A stretch of DNA of 30,422 nt from Aquificota bacterium (GTDB lineage Bacteria; Thermosulfidibacterota; Thermosulfidibacteria; Thermosulfidibacterales; B14-G1): contig WFSL01000008.1 in the NCBI GenBank assembly GCA_015486015.1, positions 1-30,422 on the forward strand, in the 5' to 3' direction. Both the position numbers and the translations under genes were made by a program. Below, piece by piece: positions 8,069 to 16,756 of the stretch. Each line of letters starts with the position of its first letter. Positions within the stretch are counted from its first letter, which is position 1. Under the pieces are notes generated by a model that was not told the origin of the DNA, ran no database searches, and saw only the letters and a program-made list of their open reading frames with translations.

Positions 8069-8376
8069 TGGAAAGGTACACAGGGGGTGATTACTACATA
8101 GAGGCTATCTGGGATACCGGGTTTTGCATCTCCTCTCTGGAGGAGCCTAAGAGGAATGTAGTGGTATTGGTCTTTGGTAACCACTGGTTTGCCTTGGCAT
8201 GTGACGGGAAAAGGGGGGAAATGTGGACAACAGGGATGGCTAATGATTCCTACCTAAGCGAACTGGTAGGATACTTCCTTGAGGGAAGCCTGACAGAGAG
8301 GGAAGATGTGTCCCCCTTACTCCAATTCATCTGGGAAAACGAGTTTATGCCAATCTTATTTGCGGAGGGCCCATGA
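8068..8376 (+). CDS. Conserved-looking small protein of unknown function
   Basis: A 102-residue soluble protein with no signal peptide, membrane segment or motif that I recognise. It has a hydrophobic beta-rich core (VVVLVFGNHWFALACDGKRG) and an acidic helical C-terminus (REDVSPLLQFIWENEF). The ATG at 8068 overlaps the mtnP stop as TGATG, and its own stop overlaps the radical SAM start as ATGA. Coupling on both sides supports a real gene that may function with its neighbours. I know of no family to name. Confidence 0.7.
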   Translation: MERYTGGDYYIEAIWDTGFCISSLEEPKRNVVVLVFGNHWFALACDGKRGEMWTTGMANDSYLSELVGYFLEGSLTEREDVSPLLQFIWENEFMPILFAEGP

Positions 8377-9476
8377 CCTGTAAAGGGTGTGGGAGGAACT
8401 TACCCTTCATCTCTAAGAGGATTGGATACTGTGTGGACTGCCTCAGAAGGGATATAGGTGGTGCCTTGGAAGTTGCCAGGCAGATTCACATAGAAGCAAG
8501 GGGACGCTTTAACCTCCCAGGCGAGGTGCCCAAGGACCCTCAGGGAGTCCAGTGTCGTTACTGCGGCAATGCCTGCAAAATTCCCCTCGGTGGCCTGGGA
8601 TTTTGTGGGGCCAAGGCAAACAAGAATGGGAAACTTACCCATTTGTTTGGAGAAAAGAGAAATGGGAAGCTCCAGTGGTACTACGATCCACTTCCCACTA
8701 ACTGTGTGGCCCATTGGGTATGCCCAGGCTGCTCTGGGGCAGGGTATCCAGACTACAGCTATGCCCCACAGGCAGAGTATGGCTACAAGAACCTCGCTAT
8801 CTTTTACTGCTCTTGCACCTTCCACTGCCTCTTTTGTCAGAATTGGCACTACCTTGAGACCCTGAGGTTAGGAGAAGGGGCAGTGAGCGCCGATGAGCTT
8901 GCTGCTCAGGTGGGCGAGGATACGGCTTGTATCTGCTTCTTTGGGGGTGATCCTTCTTCCCAGATCCTCCACGCATTGGCCGTGAGCTATGAGGCATTGA
9001 GGATGTCAGAGGGGAAGATACTCCGCATCTGCTGGGAGACCAATGGGAGCCTGAGCCGATCCCTATTGGAGCAGGTGATCCACCTTTCTATGATTAGTGG
9101 GGGCATTGTAAAATTTGACCTGAAGGCATGGAATAGAAATCTTCATCGTGCCCTCTGCGGCGTAGATAATCGAATCACCCTCTCCAACTTCCACTATGCA
9201 GCGCACTTCATATCGGAGCGCACTCAGATCCCCCTGCTTGTGGCCAGTACCCTCCTCATCCCAGGCTACGTGGATGCCCAGGAAGTGCGTGAGCTTGCAG
9301 GTTTTATTGCCTCTTGTGATCCCCGGATCCCTTACTCCCTTCTGGCCTTTTATCCCCAGTATCTCTTGGATGATCTACCGCCGACACCCCGAAGCTGGGC
9401 CATGGAGTGCCTGGAGGCGGCTAAGGATGCAGGCCTGAGGAATGTGCACCTGGGCAACGCCCATTTGCTCTGGTAA
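8373..9476 (+). CDS. Radical SAM protein, PflA-like / AmmeMemoRadiSam-type enzyme
   Basis: 367 residues. The radical SAM iron-sulfur motif is CTFHCLFC (C-x3-C-x2-C, about residues 149-156), followed by the GGDPSSQ SAM-binding segment and by ETNGSL. Ahead of it lies a cysteine-rich region: a zinc-ribbon-like CxxC...CxxC at residues 3-24, then CRYCGNACKIPLGGLGFCG and CPGCSG. This layout, with zinc ribbons ahead of a pyruvate-formate-lyase-activase-like core, is seen in the family often labelled AmmeMemoRadiSam radical SAM enzymes (COG1180-like). The partner AMMECR1 and Memo domains are not in this window. The substrate is unknown. The ATG overlaps the previous stop (ATGA), completing an mtnP-unknown-radical SAM unit. 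Confidence 0.87.
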   Translation: MTCKGCGRNLPFISKRIGYCVDCLRRDIGGALEVARQIHIEARGRFNLPGEVPKDPQGVQCRYCGNACKIPLGGLGFCGAKANKNGKLTHLFGEKRNGKLQWYYDPLPTNCVAHWVCPGCSGAGYPDYSYAPQAEYGYKNLAIFYCSCTFHCLFCQNWHYLETLRLGEGAVSADELAAQVGEDTACICFFGGDPSSQILHALAVSYEALRMSEGKILRICWETNGSLSRSLLEQVIHLSMISGGIVKFDLKAWNRNLHRALCGVDNRITLSNFHYAAHFISERTQIPLLVASTLLIPGYVDAQEVRELAGFIASCDPRIPYSLLAFYPQYLLDDLPPTPRSWAMECLEAAKDAGLRNVHLGNAHLLW

Positions 9477-9574
9477 TGGCAACTGAGGCGTAAGGTGTTA
9501 CTTGCTGGTGGGAAATCCCTTTGGCTATAACCCCCCCATAGAAGGCCTGAGGGAGGCGAAAGGAGGCTCGGTCT

Positions 9575-10198
9575 ATGAGGCGTGGTAGACGATTTTACTA
9601 CGACCTCTTTTCGAGGGTGTATGACAAGGTGATAGCCCTCCATTCTGCCGATAAGGCTGGGAAGCTCAGATCTTGGCTCGTTGAGCAGGGGGGCTGCAAA
9701 GGGGGCATGAGGGTCTTGGATCTCTGCACCGGTACAGGATCAGTAGCCATAGAGGCAAGTAGGACAGGGAGCCTGGTAGTGGGACTCGACTTCTCATGGG
9801 GGATGCTCGAGAAGGCTCGGGACAAGGGAAAGGGTGCACGGCACCTCGTATGGGTCCAGGGGAGCGCCCCCTTCCTGCCCTTCAGGGACGAGAGCTTCCA
9901 TGTGGTTTATTGCTCTCACGCCTTTTACGAGCTCAGGGATTGGGAGAAGCTCTGGACCTTGGGAGAGGTGAAGAGGGTTCTCCTCCCTGGGGGGTGTTTT
10001 TTGATGATGGAACATGAGGAGCCCTCCCATCCAGTGGTGAGGTTCCTCTATAAAGTGAGGCTGGCGTCCATGGGCTCCCTGGATTCTTCCCGTTTCATCT
10101 CTAAGGAGCTCAAGCTCTTCTCCCGTTTCTTCAAGGATGTGGTGAGGGAGAAGAGCCCCACGGGGAACTCGAAGCTGATCAAGGGGGTAAAGAGATGA
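9575..10198 (+). CDS. Class I SAM-dependent methyltransferase
   Basis: A 207-residue methyltransferase of the UbiE-like/Methyltransf_11 kind. Motif I is VLDLCTGTGSVAIEA (residues about 49-63). The acidic residue ending strand 2 is in VVGLDFS, and motif III-like SAPFLPFRDESFHVVYCSHAFYEL follows. The N-terminus (FYYDLFSRVYDKVIALH) is the usual lid helix. Substrate cannot be deduced; quinone-like lipids are the usual targets of this subgroup. AAAGGAGG lies ten bases before the ATG. The stop overlaps the start of the VKOR-thioredoxin gene (ATGA), so the two are coupled. Confidence 0.85.
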   Translation: MRRGRRFYYDLFSRVYDKVIALHSADKAGKLRSWLVEQGGCKGGMRVLDLCTGTGSVAIEASRTGSLVVGLDFSWGMLEKARDKGKGARHLVWVQGSAPFLPFRDESFHVVYCSHAFYELRDWEKLWTLGEVKRVLLPGGCFLMMEHEEPSHPVVRFLYKVRLASMGSLDSSRFISKELKLFSRFFKDVVREKSPTGNSKLIKGVKR

Positions 10199-11202
10199 AG
10201 GGGGGGAAAGGAGCAAATAGTGGAGCCATAGTAGTCTCTGTTTTGGGGCTGTTACTCACTGGGGCAGACCTATTCACTACTGTGAAGGGATGGGAGCTGT
10301 GTCCTTATCAAGGCTGTAGACTGGCTCAGGGTTCGCCTTACGCATCTCTATTTGGTATCCCTCTGCCGGCCTTGGGGCTGGCCTTCTTCATTGTGGCCTT
10401 GGGGTTGGGGATAGCTTGGCGTAGAGGCCTCCTCCTCTGGGCGTCCTTGGGAATAGGGGCGTCACTATACTACCTCTACCTTCAATGGGGGATCCTGGGC
10501 AGGTTCTGCTTGGTCTGTGTGGCCACAGAGCTATTGGTTCTGGTGCTATTTCTGCTCTCCGTCACCAAGGAGGTGCCATTCTCATCAGTTATTCTCCTGA
10601 TACTCTTGGCCTTTCTGGCTCTTAATAGCGCCTATGCCTGGCAGATAGGTGGATCACACCCTTGCACTGGACCAATGGAAAAGAGGATCCTTCAAAAGTA
10701 CTATACCATTGGTCATGGGAAGCGTATGGTGGCCTTCTTTTTCAGTGTGGGTTGTCCGGCTTGTGCAAGGATCTTTCCTGTTGTAAGGGAGTGGGCTATA
10801 AAAAATGGCTTTGCCCTCGTACTAAGGCAGGTGCAGGTGCACTCTAACAACCAGAAGAGGGCCCTGGCCATGTTCAGTTTGTTAAGAGAGGGGATAGAGC
10901 CAGAAGAGGCCCTGCAGAGAGTGGAGAAGGGAGAAACTGTAAATGTCTCATTGGATAATGGGGAAAGGGAGGCCTTGGAGAAGCTTATGAGCTTCAATAG
11001 GGCTGTGCTGGAGGCCATGGGAATAGAGGGTGTACCTACCTTGGTAGTCCCAAAGGAGGGGAAAGTGGAAGTGGTTCAAGGCCTCAGAGCCATACAACTC
11101 TCACTCAGGGAAGGGGCCAAACCCTCATGCGAAGAGGAAAACGCAAAGGGGGTCCTTGGCCCGGATATTGGTGCCTTATGTACCCCCTCTGGCTGTGAAT
11201 GA
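10195..11202 (+). CDS. Vitamin K epoxide reductase family protein fused to a thioredoxin-like domain
   Basis: A 335-residue fusion that makes protein disulfides outside the membrane and passes the electrons to quinone. It replaces DsbB plus a DsbA-like partner in many anaerobes. The VKOR part (residues 1-150) has four to five membrane segments, the loop cysteines C36 and C41, the conserved serines after them, and the catalytic CLVC at 105-108. The thioredoxin-like part begins at about 165 and carries CPAC at 187-190, with the usual cis-Pro region as GVPTLVV. Three further cysteines sit near the C-terminus (CTPSGCE). It is coupled to a methyltransferase upstream. The domain order agrees with known bacterial VKOR fusions. 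Confidence 0.92.
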   Translation: MKGGKGANSGAIVVSVLGLLLTGADLFTTVKGWELCPYQGCRLAQGSPYASLFGIPLPALGLAFFIVALGLGIAWRRGLLLWASLGIGASLYYLYLQWGILGRFCLVCVATELLVLVLFLLSVTKEVPFSSVILLILLAFLALNSAYAWQIGGSHPCTGPMEKRILQKYYTIGHGKRMVAFFFSVGCPACARIFPVVREWAIKNGFALVLRQVQVHSNNQKRALAMFSLLREGIEPEEALQRVEKGETVNVSLDNGEREALEKLMSFNRAVLEAMGIEGVPTLVVPKEGKVEVVQGLRAIQLSLREGAKPSCEEENAKGVLGPDIGALCTPSGCE

Positions 11203-11241
11203 TCGAAGATTGAACCTTTCGAGGGGTGGTGTTACAAGAAG

Positions 11242-11748
11242 ATGGGGGGAAGTGTGAAGGTATTGTGGGCACCATGGAGAATGGAATATATCCTATCTCC
11301 GAAGGGGAAGGGATGTTTTATTTGTGATGCGATTGAACATCCTGATGAGGAAGAGACTTTAGTACTACACATGGCCGTTGGAGAAGGGATCGTCCTGCTA
11401 AACCGTTACCCATACAATCCTGGACATATTCTCGTGGCCCCTATGAGGCACGTGGCGAACCTTGGAGACTTATCTCCATACGAGAGGGGCCACCTCATGG
11501 AACTCCTAAACCTATCCATAAGGGTGGTGTGGGAAGTGATGAACCCTGAAGGATTCAATGTGGGGATGAACCTGGGAAAGGTTGCTGGTGCCGGTTTGAA
11601 GGACCATCTCCATCTGCATCTGGTGCCCAGGTGGGGGGGAGATACCAACTTTATGCCCCTGCTGGCCGATGTGAAGGTGGTGCCTGAACACTTAAAGTCC
11701 ACGTATGGGAAACTCAGGAGGGCCTTTCAGAAGGCCATAGGAGGGTAA
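11242..11748 (+). CDS. HIT-domain protein, Ap4A phosphorylase-like
   Basis: Histidine-triad nucleotide hydrolase/transferase, 168 residues. It opens with the LWAPWRMEYI segment typical of the bacterial Ap4A phosphorylase-like branch, followed by CFICDA. The catalytic triad is in DHLHLHLVPRW (residues about 121-131), preceded by MNLGKVAGAGLKDH. It probably splits dinucleoside polyphosphates or nucleoside phosphoramidates in the cytoplasm. An in-frame GTG at 11254 would give a protein starting VKVLWAPWR, closer to the usual family start, and GGGGGAAG precedes it; either start is possible. The next gene follows after two bases. Confidence 0.92.
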   Translation: MGGSVKVLWAPWRMEYILSPKGKGCFICDAIEHPDEEETLVLHMAVGEGIVLLNRYPYNPGHILVAPMRHVANLGDLSPYERGHLMELLNLSIRVVWEVMNPEGFNVGMNLGKVAGAGLKDHLHLHLVPRWGGDTNFMPLLADVKVVPEHLKSTYGKLRRAFQKAIGG

Positions 11749-11750
11749 AC

Positions 11751-12155
11751 ATGGTGATCTTTAAGCTACTGATCGGCATGATCTTGGTCTTTATACTGGT
11801 GGCCTTCGCCATCGCCAATATGCAGGGGGTAGCTGTGAGCTTCTATTTTTATCATACCCCCCAGATCCCCCTGTTTGTAGTCATCTTTCTCTCCCTGCTC
11901 TTGGGGGTGATAGTGGCTTGGGGATTGGCTGTGTCAGAGCAGTTGAGATTGAGAGGCCAGGTGAGGGCCAGGAACAAGGAGGTTAGAAGGCTTCAAGCTG
12001 AAATAGAGGCGTTGGAAGGAAGGCTCTCCCGCCTCTCGCCGCCCCATGTGGAAGAGGCCTCTCCCCCTGAGGAGGCAGCCCCGAAAGAGGTAGCAGAGAT
12101 TCCCTTGGTGGAAGAGACCGAACAGCCTCAAGAGGAGAAAGGGCAGGGCGAGTAG
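11751..12155 (+). CDS. LapA-family (DUF1049) membrane protein
   Basis: 134 residues. Two membrane segments at about residues 3-22 and 38-62 flank the short sequence NMQGVAVSFYFYHTPQIPLFVV, the hallmark of lipopolysaccharide assembly protein A (DUF1049). A short coiled coil (residues about 65-95) follows, then an acidic, proline-rich tail of about 40 residues with no recognisable fold. In Escherichia coli LapA works with LapB in regulating LPS synthesis; lapB is not in the window, so the role here is inferred from family only. GGAGGG precedes the ATG. Confidence 0.82.
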   Translation: MVIFKLLIGMILVFILVAFAIANMQGVAVSFYFYHTPQIPLFVVIFLSLLLGVIVAWGLAVSEQLRLRGQVRARNKEVRRLQAEIEALEGRLSRLSPPHVEEASPPEEAAPKEVAEIPLVEETEQPQEEKGQGE

Positions 12156-12192
12156 GGGAAACCCCCTCATTCAGGCCTCCTGAGGAAAGAGG

Positions 12193-13056
12193 ATGTGGTT
12201 CATATATGCCTTTCTGGCTGCCTTTTCTTGGGCCACTGCCGATCTTTTTTCTAAGAAGCTCATGGATGATGGGGGGATGGATGAATACATCACCCTTTGG
12301 GCCAGATTCGCCTTTTCGATTCCCCCACTTTGCGCGGTGCTATTACTTCGGGGCATGCCTACTGTGGCACCTGCATTTTGGTGGACCATTTTTTTCTGGC
12401 TACCTGGAGATCTGATAGCCTCAACCCTCTATATAAAGGCCGTAAAGGGTTATCCCCTATCCTTGGTGGTGCCCCTCTTGTCTACCGCCCCTGTCTTCAT
12501 GATCCTCACCTCCGTTGTGATATTAGGGGAGTACCCCTCCCCTGAAGGGATGATGGGGGTATGCCTCGTCACCGCAGGGGCATATACCCTCAATCTCCAT
12601 CTGAAGGAGAAGGGGGTATTTGCACCCTTTAAGGCCCTTTACCAGGTGAAGGGTGCCCGTTATGCCATCATAGCCGCTTTCATCTTTAGTATAGATACAG
12701 CCATAGGCAAGGTGGCCTTGAGAGCCTCCAGTCCAGAGTTTTTCAGCCTTTTCTACTCTGTGGCTATGGCCTTGGGTTTTCTCCCTGTACTCCTCCTCAC
12801 CAGCGGCAGGCCTCTCAGAATATGGAAAGACTGGAGGTTTGGGGCAGTGGGCCTCCTCTTTGCTGGCGGTGTATACGCCTTCTTAGAGGCCATAGGGATG
12901 GCCAATATAGCCTACGTTTCTGGGGTGGGAAGGCTCAGTATGGTGATTGCCGTCCTTTATGGTCGCTACTTTTTTGGAGAGGCACACCTCAGACAGAGAT
13001 TGATGGGAAGCCTTGTGATCTTAGTAGGGGTGTTCCTCATCCTCTGGAAAGGTTGA
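12193..13056 (+). CDS. EamA/DMT-family transporter
   Basis: A 287-residue, ten-segment membrane protein of the drug/metabolite transporter superfamily. Two EamA halves are visible. The first begins MWFIYAFLAAFSWATADLFSKKLMDD and ends near GVCLVTAGAYTLNL; the second begins YAIIAAFIFSIDTAIGKVALR and ends MGSLVILVGVFLILWKG. Members export amino acids or other metabolites; the substrate cannot be read here. The ribosome binding site GAGGAAAGAGG precedes the ATG. It is the last plus-strand gene of this block and converges on htpX with a 15-base gap. Confidence 0.88.
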   Translation: MWFIYAFLAAFSWATADLFSKKLMDDGGMDEYITLWARFAFSIPPLCAVLLLRGMPTVAPAFWWTIFFWLPGDLIASTLYIKAVKGYPLSLVVPLLSTAPVFMILTSVVILGEYPSPEGMMGVCLVTAGAYTLNLHLKEKGVFAPFKALYQVKGARYAIIAAFIFSIDTAIGKVALRASSPEFFSLFYSVAMALGFLPVLLLTSGRPLRIWKDWRFGAVGLLFAGGVYAFLEAIGMANIAYVSGVGRLSMVIAVLYGRYFFGEAHLRQRLMGSLVILVGVFLILWKG

Positions 13057-13071
13057 GTATGTGGCTCCTAC

Positions 13072-13932
13072 TCACATGGCTCCCCTGGCCATGGCTTCAA
13101 GGCGCTCAATCCTTTTCTCGGTAGGTGGATGGGTGGAGAAGAGAGAGACTACACCGCCTCCCCTTAAGGGATTTACGATGAACATATGGGCCGTGGCGGG
13201 GTTAGCATCCTTCATGGGCTGGTGTTGGACCCCCCTCTCCAGCTTTCTCAAGGCATTGGCCAAGTAAAGGGGCTGGCCACAGAACCTTGCTCCGCCCTCA
13301 TCTGCATAATACTCCCGTGCCCGAGAGATGGCCATCTGAATCAGAAGGGCGGCTATAGGCGCTATGATAAGTATGAGAATGGCCCCGATAGCACCTAAGG
13401 GGTTATCGCTGTCGTCTCCGCCTATTCCGCCGAATATGAGGGCCCATTGGCCTATCCGAGAGAGCATCACAATGGCACCGGCCACCGTGGCGGTCACCGT
13501 CTGGACCAGAATGTCTCTGTGCTTCACATGGGCCAACTCATGGCCTAACACACCCTTCAACTCATCGTAGGAAAGCAGCTGGAGGATGCCTTCAGTGACT
13601 GCTACAGCAGCATGGCGAGGGTTCCTACCTGTGGCAAAGGCATTTGGTGTTTGGGTGGGGATGATGTAAAGCCTGGGCATGGGTAGACCTGCCCTCTGAC
13701 ACAGCTCTCTTACAATGGCATACAACTCCGGTGCCTCTGCCTCACCAACCCTTCTGGCCCTGTACATTGCCAGTACCACCCTATCGCTGAACCAGTAAGC
13801 CATAAAGTTCATGCCAGCAGCAAACAGGAAGGCCACTACCATTCCCCCCTTTCCCCCCAAGGCGTCGCCTATGATAACAAACAGTATTGTAAGCACGGTT
13901 AAAAGAAAGAAGGTCTTAAGCTGATTCCTCAT
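13072..13932 (-). CDS. htpX: HtpX-type M48 zinc metalloprotease
   Basis: Membrane-bound quality-control protease that degrades misfolded inner-membrane proteins. 286 residues. Two N-terminal membrane segments (about 7-24 and 30-48), zinc site HELAH at 131-135, the third ligand region [10 protein letters not shown], and further membrane segments after the HELAH helix ([16 protein letters not shown] and [18 protein letters not shown]). The sequence [20 protein letters not shown] is diagnostic of HtpX. I chose the ATG at 13932 because GGAGGTG lies nine bases ahead; an ATG at 13950 would place that site inside the gene. It is monocistronic and divergent from metF. Confidence 0.95.
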   Translation of the reverse strand: MRNQLKTFFLLTVLTILFVIIGDALGGKGGMVVAFLFAAGMNFMAYWFSDRVVLAMYRARRVGEAEAPELYAIVRELCQRAGLPMPRLYIIPTQTPNAFATGRNPRHAAVAVTEGILQLLSYDELKGVLGHELAHVKHRDILVQTVTATVAGAIVMLSRIGQWALIFGGIGGDDSDNPLGAIGAILILIIAPIAALLIQMAISRAREYYADEGGARFCGQPLYLANALRKLERGVQHQPMKDANPATAHMFIVNPLRGGGVVSLFSTHPPTEKRIERLEAMARGAM

Positions 13933-14014
13933 TATCTCCACACCTCCCATTGCGGATTCTTATATGAATCTGGGGCCAAATTTTCCTCCTGTCAATATCT
14001 CTGAGGTTGTCCAT

Positions 14015-14190
14015 AAGAAGAACCCTATCATCTTCTTCACCCGCTTTACAGGTCTGCACTGAAAAAAATAGCTGAGATTCTACTCCTTATCCGCAGATGA
14101 CCGATCAGTCAACGAGCACTAAAGACTTGGAGGGCATCCGCCCGGTTTAGATGCTTCCCCAGCCGAGCGCGCCTTGACGTGGCTTTGGGG
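14015..14190 (+). promoter_or_regulatory. Hairpin-rich leader upstream of metF
   Basis: The 278-base gap between htpX and metF holds three separate foldable segments on the plus strand. AAGAAGA (14015-14021) pairs with TCTTCTT (14031-14037). GCACTAAA (14116-14123) pairs with TTTAGaTGC (14146-14154) and encloses GGGC-atcc-GCCC (14132-14143). CCCCAGCC (14157-14164) pairs with GGCttTGGGG (14181-14190) with a two-base bulge. The last stem ends 20 bases before the metF ATG. A leader regulating metF is plausible, but I could not match it to the SAH, SAM-I or THF riboswitch consensus from memory. Confidence 0.35.
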
Positions 14191-14210
14191 CATAGAATAA
14201 TGAAAGAGCC

Positions 14211-15071
14211 ATGCGAGTGAAGGATATACTAAAAGAGAAGAGGTTAGCCATCTCCTTTGAGTTTTTTCCACCTAAGTCTCATGAGGAAGAGAGGGCCCTG
14301 TGGGAGAACCTGGAGAGATTGAAAAGGTGGGAGCCGGCCTTTGTCTCTATCACTTATGGGGCAGGGGGCAGCACCCACGACAAGAGCCTGGACATAGCCA
14401 GCGCCATGAAGGAGCAAGGGCTGAACGTGGTGGCTCACCTTACTTGTGTGGGGGCCACCAAGGAGAAACTGGCGGAGACCTTGGATTGGCTGTCTCAAAA
14501 GGGGATAGAGAACATTTTGGCCCTCAGGGGAGACCCACCCCAGGGGGAAAAGAATTTCAGACCTGTCCCAGGCGGTTTTAGCTATGCTTACCAGTTGGTG
14601 GAGTTCATAAAGTCAGGATGGGACTTCTGTGTTGGGGTAGCAGGTTACCCCGAAGGCCACATAGAAAATCCGGATAAGGAAGCAGATCTCCAATATTTGA
14701 AGTTAAAGGTAGAGAAAGGGGCCGAGTTTGTGATCACCCAGCTCTTCTTTGATAACCGGTTCTTCTTTAACTTTTTGGAAAGGGCCAGGGCTATAGGGAT
14801 CCAGGTGCCTATTATACCTGGCATCATGCCTATTACCAACTTGAAGCAGGTGATGCGCTTCACCCAACTCTGTGGTGCCACTGTCCCTAAGGGCCTATTG
14901 AAAAGATTAGAGGATGCCCCCGCATCCGAAGAGGTAAGGCGGATAGGTATTGAGCACGCCCGTTCACAGTGCAGGGAACTCATAAAGAATATTAAGGCAT
15001 TGCACTTCTATACCCTCAACCGCTCTCGGGCTACAGAAGAGATCCTAACCTGCCTTTTGGGAGAGCCTTAG
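14211..15071 (+). CDS. metF: Methylenetetrahydrofolate reductase
   Basis: Reduces 5,10-methylene-THF to 5-methyl-THF, feeding methionine synthesis and, in acetogenic or CO2-fixing anaerobes, the Wood-Ljungdahl methyl branch. 286 residues, a normal MetF barrel. Signatures are SFEFFPPKS at the N-terminus (catalytic Glu), [60 protein letters not shown] and [11 protein letters not shown]. The ribosome binding site (AAAGAG) is weak and follows a stable hairpin, so initiation may be controlled. Its last 27 bases overlap the 3' end of tlyA on the other strand. The MetF partner MetV or an electron-transfer subunit is not nearby. Confidence 0.95.
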   Translation: MRVKDILKEKRLAISFEFFPPKSHEEERALWENLERLKRWEPAFVSITYGAGGSTHDKSLDIASAMKEQGLNVVAHLTCVGATKEKLAETLDWLSQKGIENILALRGDPPQGEKNFRPVPGGFSYAYQLVEFIKSGWDFCVGVAGYPEGHIENPDKEADLQYLKLKVEKGAEFVITQLFFDNRFFFNFLERARAIGIQVPIIPGIMPITNLKQVMRFTQLCGATVPKGLLKRLEDAPASEEVRRIGIEHARSQCRELIKNIKALHFYTLNRSRATEEILTCLLGEP

Positions 15072-15791
15072 GTATAGAAAGACTTCCACATTCCCCTTCT
15101 TGGCCCCAGGCAGGGGAGAGTCTACTTCACCGAGTACCTCAAAACCCAGCTTCCTGGCTCTACTCTTCACCCGCTCCAGTGCCTCTCGGCGAAGGGCCTC
15201 GTCCCTCACTACACCCCCTTTACCCACCTTCTTCCTGCCCACCTCAAACTGGGGCTTCACCAGAAGAAGGGCTTCACCTCCAGATTTCAACACCCTCTTC
15301 ACGACGGGAAGGACTAAGGTGAGTGAGATGAAGGAAAGGTCCGCCACCACCATGTCCACCTCTTCACTTAGAGGTCCAAGGTGGCGTACGTTCACCCTCT
15401 CCATAACCACCACTCGAGGATCCTTACGAAGGCTCCAGTGGAGCTGGCCGTAACCTACATCAATGGCGTACACCCTCTTTGCCCCTCGGGTTAGGAGACA
15501 GTGGGTGAATCCCCCTGTAGATGCCCCAAAATCCGCTACTACCTTGCCCTCCACACAAACCCCAAAGACGTCTAAGGCCCCCTCCAGCTTGAGCCCTCCT
15601 CTGCCCACATATGGACAGGCCTGACCTCTCACCTCTATTTGGACATGTTGGGGGAAGGCCTTTCCCGCTTTCTCCACCCTCTCCCCCTGGACCCATACCT
15701 CCCCTGCCATGATGAGTGCCTGGGCCTTTTCCCTATTTTCTGCTAAACCACGGTCTACCAGAAGGAGATCCAGTCGCTTCTTGGCGTTCAT
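15045..15791 (-). CDS. tlyA: TlyA-family rRNA 2'-O-methyltransferase / hemolysin A-like
   Basis: 248 residues. An N-terminal S4 RNA-binding domain (residues 1-62: [31 protein letters not shown]) precedes a FtsJ-like methyltransferase domain with motif [18 protein letters not shown]. Later segments are [28 protein letters not shown] and [11 protein letters not shown], consistent with the K-D-K-E type catalytic set. Characterised TlyA methylates cytidines in 16S and 23S rRNA. The ATG at 15791 overlaps the stop of the aminomutase gene (TGATG), making it the last gene of a five-gene coupled operon. An in-frame start further upstream (15869) would lie inside the preceding gene and is rejected. Confidence 0.92.
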   Translation of the reverse strand: MNAKKRLDLLLVDRGLAENREKAQALIMAGEVWVQGERVEKAGKAFPQHVQIEVRGQACPYVGRGGLKLEGALDVFGVCVEGKVVADFGASTGGFTHCLLTRGAKRVYAIDVGYGQLHWSLRKDPRVVVMERVNVRHLGPLSEEVDMVVADLSFISLTLVLPVVKRVLKSGGEALLLVKPQFEVGRKKVGKGGVVRDEALRREALERVKSRARKLGFEVLGEVDSPLPGAKKGNVEVFLYLRLSQKAG

Positions 15792-16756
15792 CAGAGCAAC
15801 ACCTTTCCACCGCCCCCGGGAAGGTCCATGGCATAATGGGGATAGGCTAAGCCAGAAACCTTTCCCCACAGGGCCTTCACAATTTGCCGCCCCTCTTCTA
15901 TTCCCACCCGAAAGTGGGCAGTACCTGGGGCGGGATCACACTGGAAGATATAGTAGGGTTTCACCCCAAGTGAAAGGAGACCCATAAACAGAGTGGCTAA
16001 GGTCTCTGTGGAGTCGTTCACCCCTCTTAACAACACCGTCTGAGAAACCACAGCACACCCTGCCCGAGAGAGTTTCATCACAGAGTTGTACAGCTCGTCT
16101 GTGAGCTCCTTCGGGTGATTCACATGAAGGCAGATCCATAGGGGGGCATGGACCTCTAAAACCTTTAAGAGCCCTCTATTTATCCGCGAGGGTAGGACTA
16201 CAGGCACACGGGTACCGATACGCACCACTTTCAGGCTCTCAATGGAGCGCGCCAAGGAGAGGAGCCTATCCAACATGGCGTCTGGCAAGAGGAGGGGATC
16301 ACCTCCCGAAATTAGGAGATCTTCTACCTGAGGATGGGTCCTGAGATACCCTTCCAACTCCGTCCAGTGGGAAAAGATAAATGGGGAGCTATTCCAGTTC
16401 CTTTTTCTGAAGCAGTAGCGACAATGCACGGCGCATCGGTTGGTGGTGACCAGCAAAAGGCGGTTTTCATACCGGTGAACGGCTCCAGGGAAGGGGGAAT
16501 ACCTATCCTCCGCTAATGGGTCTTCCATCCCCGGGTCCCTTAGCTCCATAGGAGAAGGCACGACCTGAAGCCTGATGGGATCCGTTGGGTCCACCCTCTC
16601 TATAAGAGAGAGAAAAAATGGGGGAATAAAAGGAGGATAATTCTCACAAACCGCTCTTATCTCCTTTTCTTCACTCTCGGAAAACGGGAAGAGCCCTTTC
16701 AACTCATCAAAACCCTTTACAGCATGGGAGAGTTCTGATCTCCACCCACTCACCAT
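15791..16756 (-). CDS. KamA-family radical SAM aminomutase, EpmB-like
   Basis: About 321 residues. The radical SAM cluster motif is CAVHCRYC (C108, C112, C115), followed by RKRNW. GGDPLLLPD binds SAM, and the PLP-binding lysine lies in PGGGGKVLL at the extreme C-terminus (K318). Lysine 2,3-aminomutases proper have about 90 more residues beyond GGGGK for tetramer contacts; this short form resembles EpmB, which isomerises lysine to beta-lysine for elongation factor P modification. No efp or epmA is in the window, so lysine is the likely but unproven substrate. The start at 16756 (ATG overlapping the previous gene's stop, with AAGGA directly ahead) is my best guess; GTG at 16753 is possible. Confidence 0.87.
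   Translation of the reverse strand: MVSGWRSELSHAVKGFDELKGLFPFSESEEKEIRAVCENYPPFIPPFFLSLIERVDPTDPIRLQVVPSPMELRDPGMEDPLAEDRYSPFPGAVHRYENRLLLVTTNRCAVHCRYCFRKRNWNSSPFIFSHWTELEGYLRTHPQVEDLLISGGDPLLLPDAMLDRLLSLARSIESLKVVRIGTRVPVVLPSRINRGLLKVLEVHAPLWICLHVNHPKELTDELYNSVMKLSRAGCAVVSQTVLLRGVNDSTETLATLFMGLLSLGVKPYYIFQCDPAPGTAHFRVGIEEGRQIVKALWGKVSGLAYPHYAMDLPGGGGKVLL

Noticed and set aside
9477-9574. Short open frame between the radical SAM and methyltransferase genes
   Set aside because: About 27 codons with only a TTG start and no ribosome binding site; it is not distinguishable from noise.
14101-14200. SAH or SAM riboswitch before metF
   Set aside because: The conserved cores of these riboswitches as I remember them are not present; only generic stems are seen.
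14200-14220. Six-codon upstream open frame (MKEPCE) overlapping the metF start
   Set aside because: It has no ribosome binding site of its own and is of a size expected by chance; there is no regulatory codon run.
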